Shown here piece by piece: positions 63,601-64,000 of a stretch of DNA of 64,000 nt. The stretch is taken from assembly GCA_964036045.1 (NCBI GenBank), contig OZ038382.1, positions 80,575,918-80,639,917 of the forward strand, written 5' to 3'. The notes under the pieces are model-generated. The model saw only the letters and a list, made by a program, of their open reading frames with translations, did not search any database and was not told where the DNA came from. The translations under genes were made by a program, and so were the position numbers. This stretch comes from Eutreptiella sp. 'Long Island Sound 2002'. Lineage: Eukaryota > Euglenozoa > Euglenophyceae > Eutreptiales > Eutreptiaceae. The number at the start of each line of letters is the position of its first letter. The stretch's first letter is position 1.

Positions 63601-64000
63601 TCCATGTAGATGTTGGTGTCACCGGCGATGACCACCGGGTGCCTCCCGCCGAGGCTGCGTGCCGTGGCATACATTTGTATGTCGGCCCAGAACGCCGCCC
63701 GTCCCGCCCACGGGGAGCAACCTGCTTGCAGCCTGTGGACGTTGATGAGGGTGAGGCCTCCCCCGTCCGTGCGGATCTCCAGGGCCGCGGCTTTCCCGGG
63801 GACAATTTCCGTGAAGCTGAGCACCTCGTGCTCCGCCACGTACTTGCTGCTGACCGCGGTGAGGAGGCCCCCCCCTCTCGAGGTGGAGGTGGCCCCCGTC
63901 TCCGCCAGCCGGCTGCTGAAGTAGGCGGTGTACCCCTTGTCCCCGAGCGCCGCGGCCACGTGCATCTCCTGCGCCCTGGTGGCGATCCCCGTTTCCTGGA
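60645..64000 (-). CDS. LINE-B ORF2: EEP endonuclease and reverse transcriptase (partial)
   Basis: Open from the window edge to TGA 60,645; the N-terminus is outside. Endonuclease motifs: QETG at the very edge (catalytic Glu), GGGLLTAV, LINVHR, VVIAGDTNIYMD (about 63,630), HRVDTFLVNE and VGSDHLPV (about 63,390). Reverse transcriptase motifs: FSFDARKAFDT (A, about 62,060), GVRQGNPESPLLYAL (B, about 61,880), AYIDDLLVV (C, about 61,770), all with their catalytic Asp. Between the two domains lies a long helical linker. The YIDD box differs from the FADD box of LINE-A, so the families are distinct. With no internal stop in 1,118 codons this is the best-preserved enzyme in the window. Confidence 0.88.
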   Translation of the reverse strand, partial: QETGIATRAQEMHVAAALGDKGYTAYFSSRLAETGATSTSRGGGLLTAVSSKYVAEHEVLSFTEIVPGKAAALEIRTDGGGLTLINVHRLQAGCSPWAGRAAFWADIQMYATARSLGGRHPVVIAGDTNIYMDVPANPATEHFRAGWEACGFRRAAAGGEEDMTPTLHPSQHRVDTFLVNEPLLPWSLRESVWARGMAHPQVVGSDHLPVRLALPGLLSAAGRAAMPTPYSHTEGRLLPYDAEAAPVQHCLWAAVTAAQDEPSLAPWLGPAEQHDYGSMPAAAVDKVFEHLHATHDALARVVGRRQPSPAGTDPAEGDPPESGKQLQAAVLRYDTLAARAPAAYQADAARHGIRSEAALRLTEELQSVSPGFRPTTQGQLQEELERQAAALEEDIRQLRALLAADRKRAIKEIWRRHAPDIAQRWKAVRGAIEVEAPGPSGLWNVRVPNTQTLLTEAHDVMFAVRAFWRELYDKRPVDLPGFQAVLGRHVPRVPEGAWTQVQQYSMQDLKSALDKADGKAPGPNHVEARFIKALPAPVQWLLVHSYRAILRGAPPPMHWRDAHIWLSPKVPGSARLDDYRPIALGQLDMKLLTGPLTQRITEVLTGHGVVSDWQQGALPGSNTGPPLFMAQRQLQRGRPNYVFSFDARKAFDTAPHGALHLILRHLSVPPDVIDLLLFLHTCARLRIVTAHGLTQPVYMLRGVRQGNPESPLLYALLLEPLLRAQGHRLRPPGGAEHGLIQAYIDDLLVVAHTLQHFVEGVEAVAAYLGMMGMELNPRKCAMATTEGVPGLQLRLCPHLENPWYWVPAADSVPYLGLQLQPDGEFSLQRKHRLRLAAVHHWCLNTLAPPKVVQDVILAILGGVTQYVAPFIADDSDTARHLDHITVQVAKDRAGYAFDASRDSLQDDRTLGLTRVPTRCQQAAVALVGTLVHHRATSVRAEVTKMFWEIAGAHGICPEVHYPVPEFATLAGGGWVQRIPRALAALGVGMYNPIACRRAAHVQLQSPPGKIVTLRTAKLRHRDTCRLTVPHATPWHGHHGPRHPFPDNDDPWPTAVRECLDQCADEHLHYCRHEQGPTNHPGWRDTLAHLFHTTGTRDPRLRLVHPRGLSRTPTPAHG

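Larger units (their letters stand above)
50073..64000 (-). mobile_element. LINE family B, long copy running off the window
   Basis: Minus-strand non-LTR retrotransposon. In transcript order it holds endonuclease and reverse transcriptase (64,000-60,645), RNase H and C-terminal fingers (60,488-57,501), ORF3 (57,461-53,985), and a G-rich (plus strand) 3' region with a 1-kb tandem duplication and an approximately 830-bp insertion. It ends with three GGTTTGA heptamers at 50,073-50,093. The 5' end is outside the window. It abuts the truncated copy head-to-tail. Confidence 0.88.

Overview
This window is eukaryotic and is almost entirely nested mobile elements; I found no ordinary host gene. The evidence for a eukaryote is non-LTR retrotransposons (LINEs) with endonuclease and reverse transcriptase, LTR-type elements, and GT-AG introns that restore reading frames. 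Base composition is patchy: the LINEs are very C-rich on their sense strand, while the flanks and one DNA transposon are much less so. An alga or other protist is my best guess, from the gag zinc-knuckle style and the oxygenase-carrying DNA transposon, but the species cannot be named from sequence reading alone.

Layout. 1-5.9 kb is low-coding flank with a diverged 260-bp repeat pair around a decayed minus-strand reading frame. 5.9-6.8 kb and 38.0-38.9 kb are two direct copies of a 71-bp minisatellite block. Between them lie two copies of LINE family A in opposite orientation, with their 3' (CCTA)n tails facing outward: a 5'-truncated minus-strand copy (6.8-15.5 kb) and a longer plus-strand copy (16.1-38.0 kb). 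The plus copy encodes an endonuclease, reverse transcriptase, RNase H and zinc-finger polyprotein plus a third, low-complexity coding region. It carries two later insertions: (i) a 2,060-bp LTR element (20,724-22,783) with identical-looking 230-bp LTRs and the 5-bp target duplication ACTAA, containing a 277-bp inverted repeat and a 5S-rRNA-like segment; (ii) a 7,063-bp DNA transposon (23,632-30,694) with 24-bp terminal inverted repeats and a 2-bp duplication (CA). Removing either insertion restores the LINE reading frame arithmetically, and the other LINE copy supplies the empty site for the second.

The 7-kb DNA transposon is the most interesting object. It has a DDE-like transposase that I cannot place in a named superfamily, and a second intron-containing gene ending in a domain that resembles TET/JBP-type 2-oxoglutarate dioxygenases. 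An octamer, GTTCAACC/GGTTGAAC, clusters in its introns and subterminal regions but was not seen in its exons. A decayed relative of the same transposase lies on the minus strand at 39.6-41.0 kb.

42.0-44.9 kb is the start of an LTR retrotransposon (possible initiator-Met primer site, gag, in-frame TGA, aspartic protease), cut off by LINE family B. From 44.9 kb to the window end are two head-to-tail minus-strand LINE-B copies ending in (TCAAACC)n tails. The left one is 5'-truncated (44.92-50.07 kb). The right one (50.07-64.0 kb, running off the window) has intact endonuclease and reverse transcriptase motifs, RNase H, a C-terminal zinc finger broken by a TGA, and a downstream ORF with an arginine-serine-rich part. 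Thus the window is a record of repeated insertion into earlier insertions.
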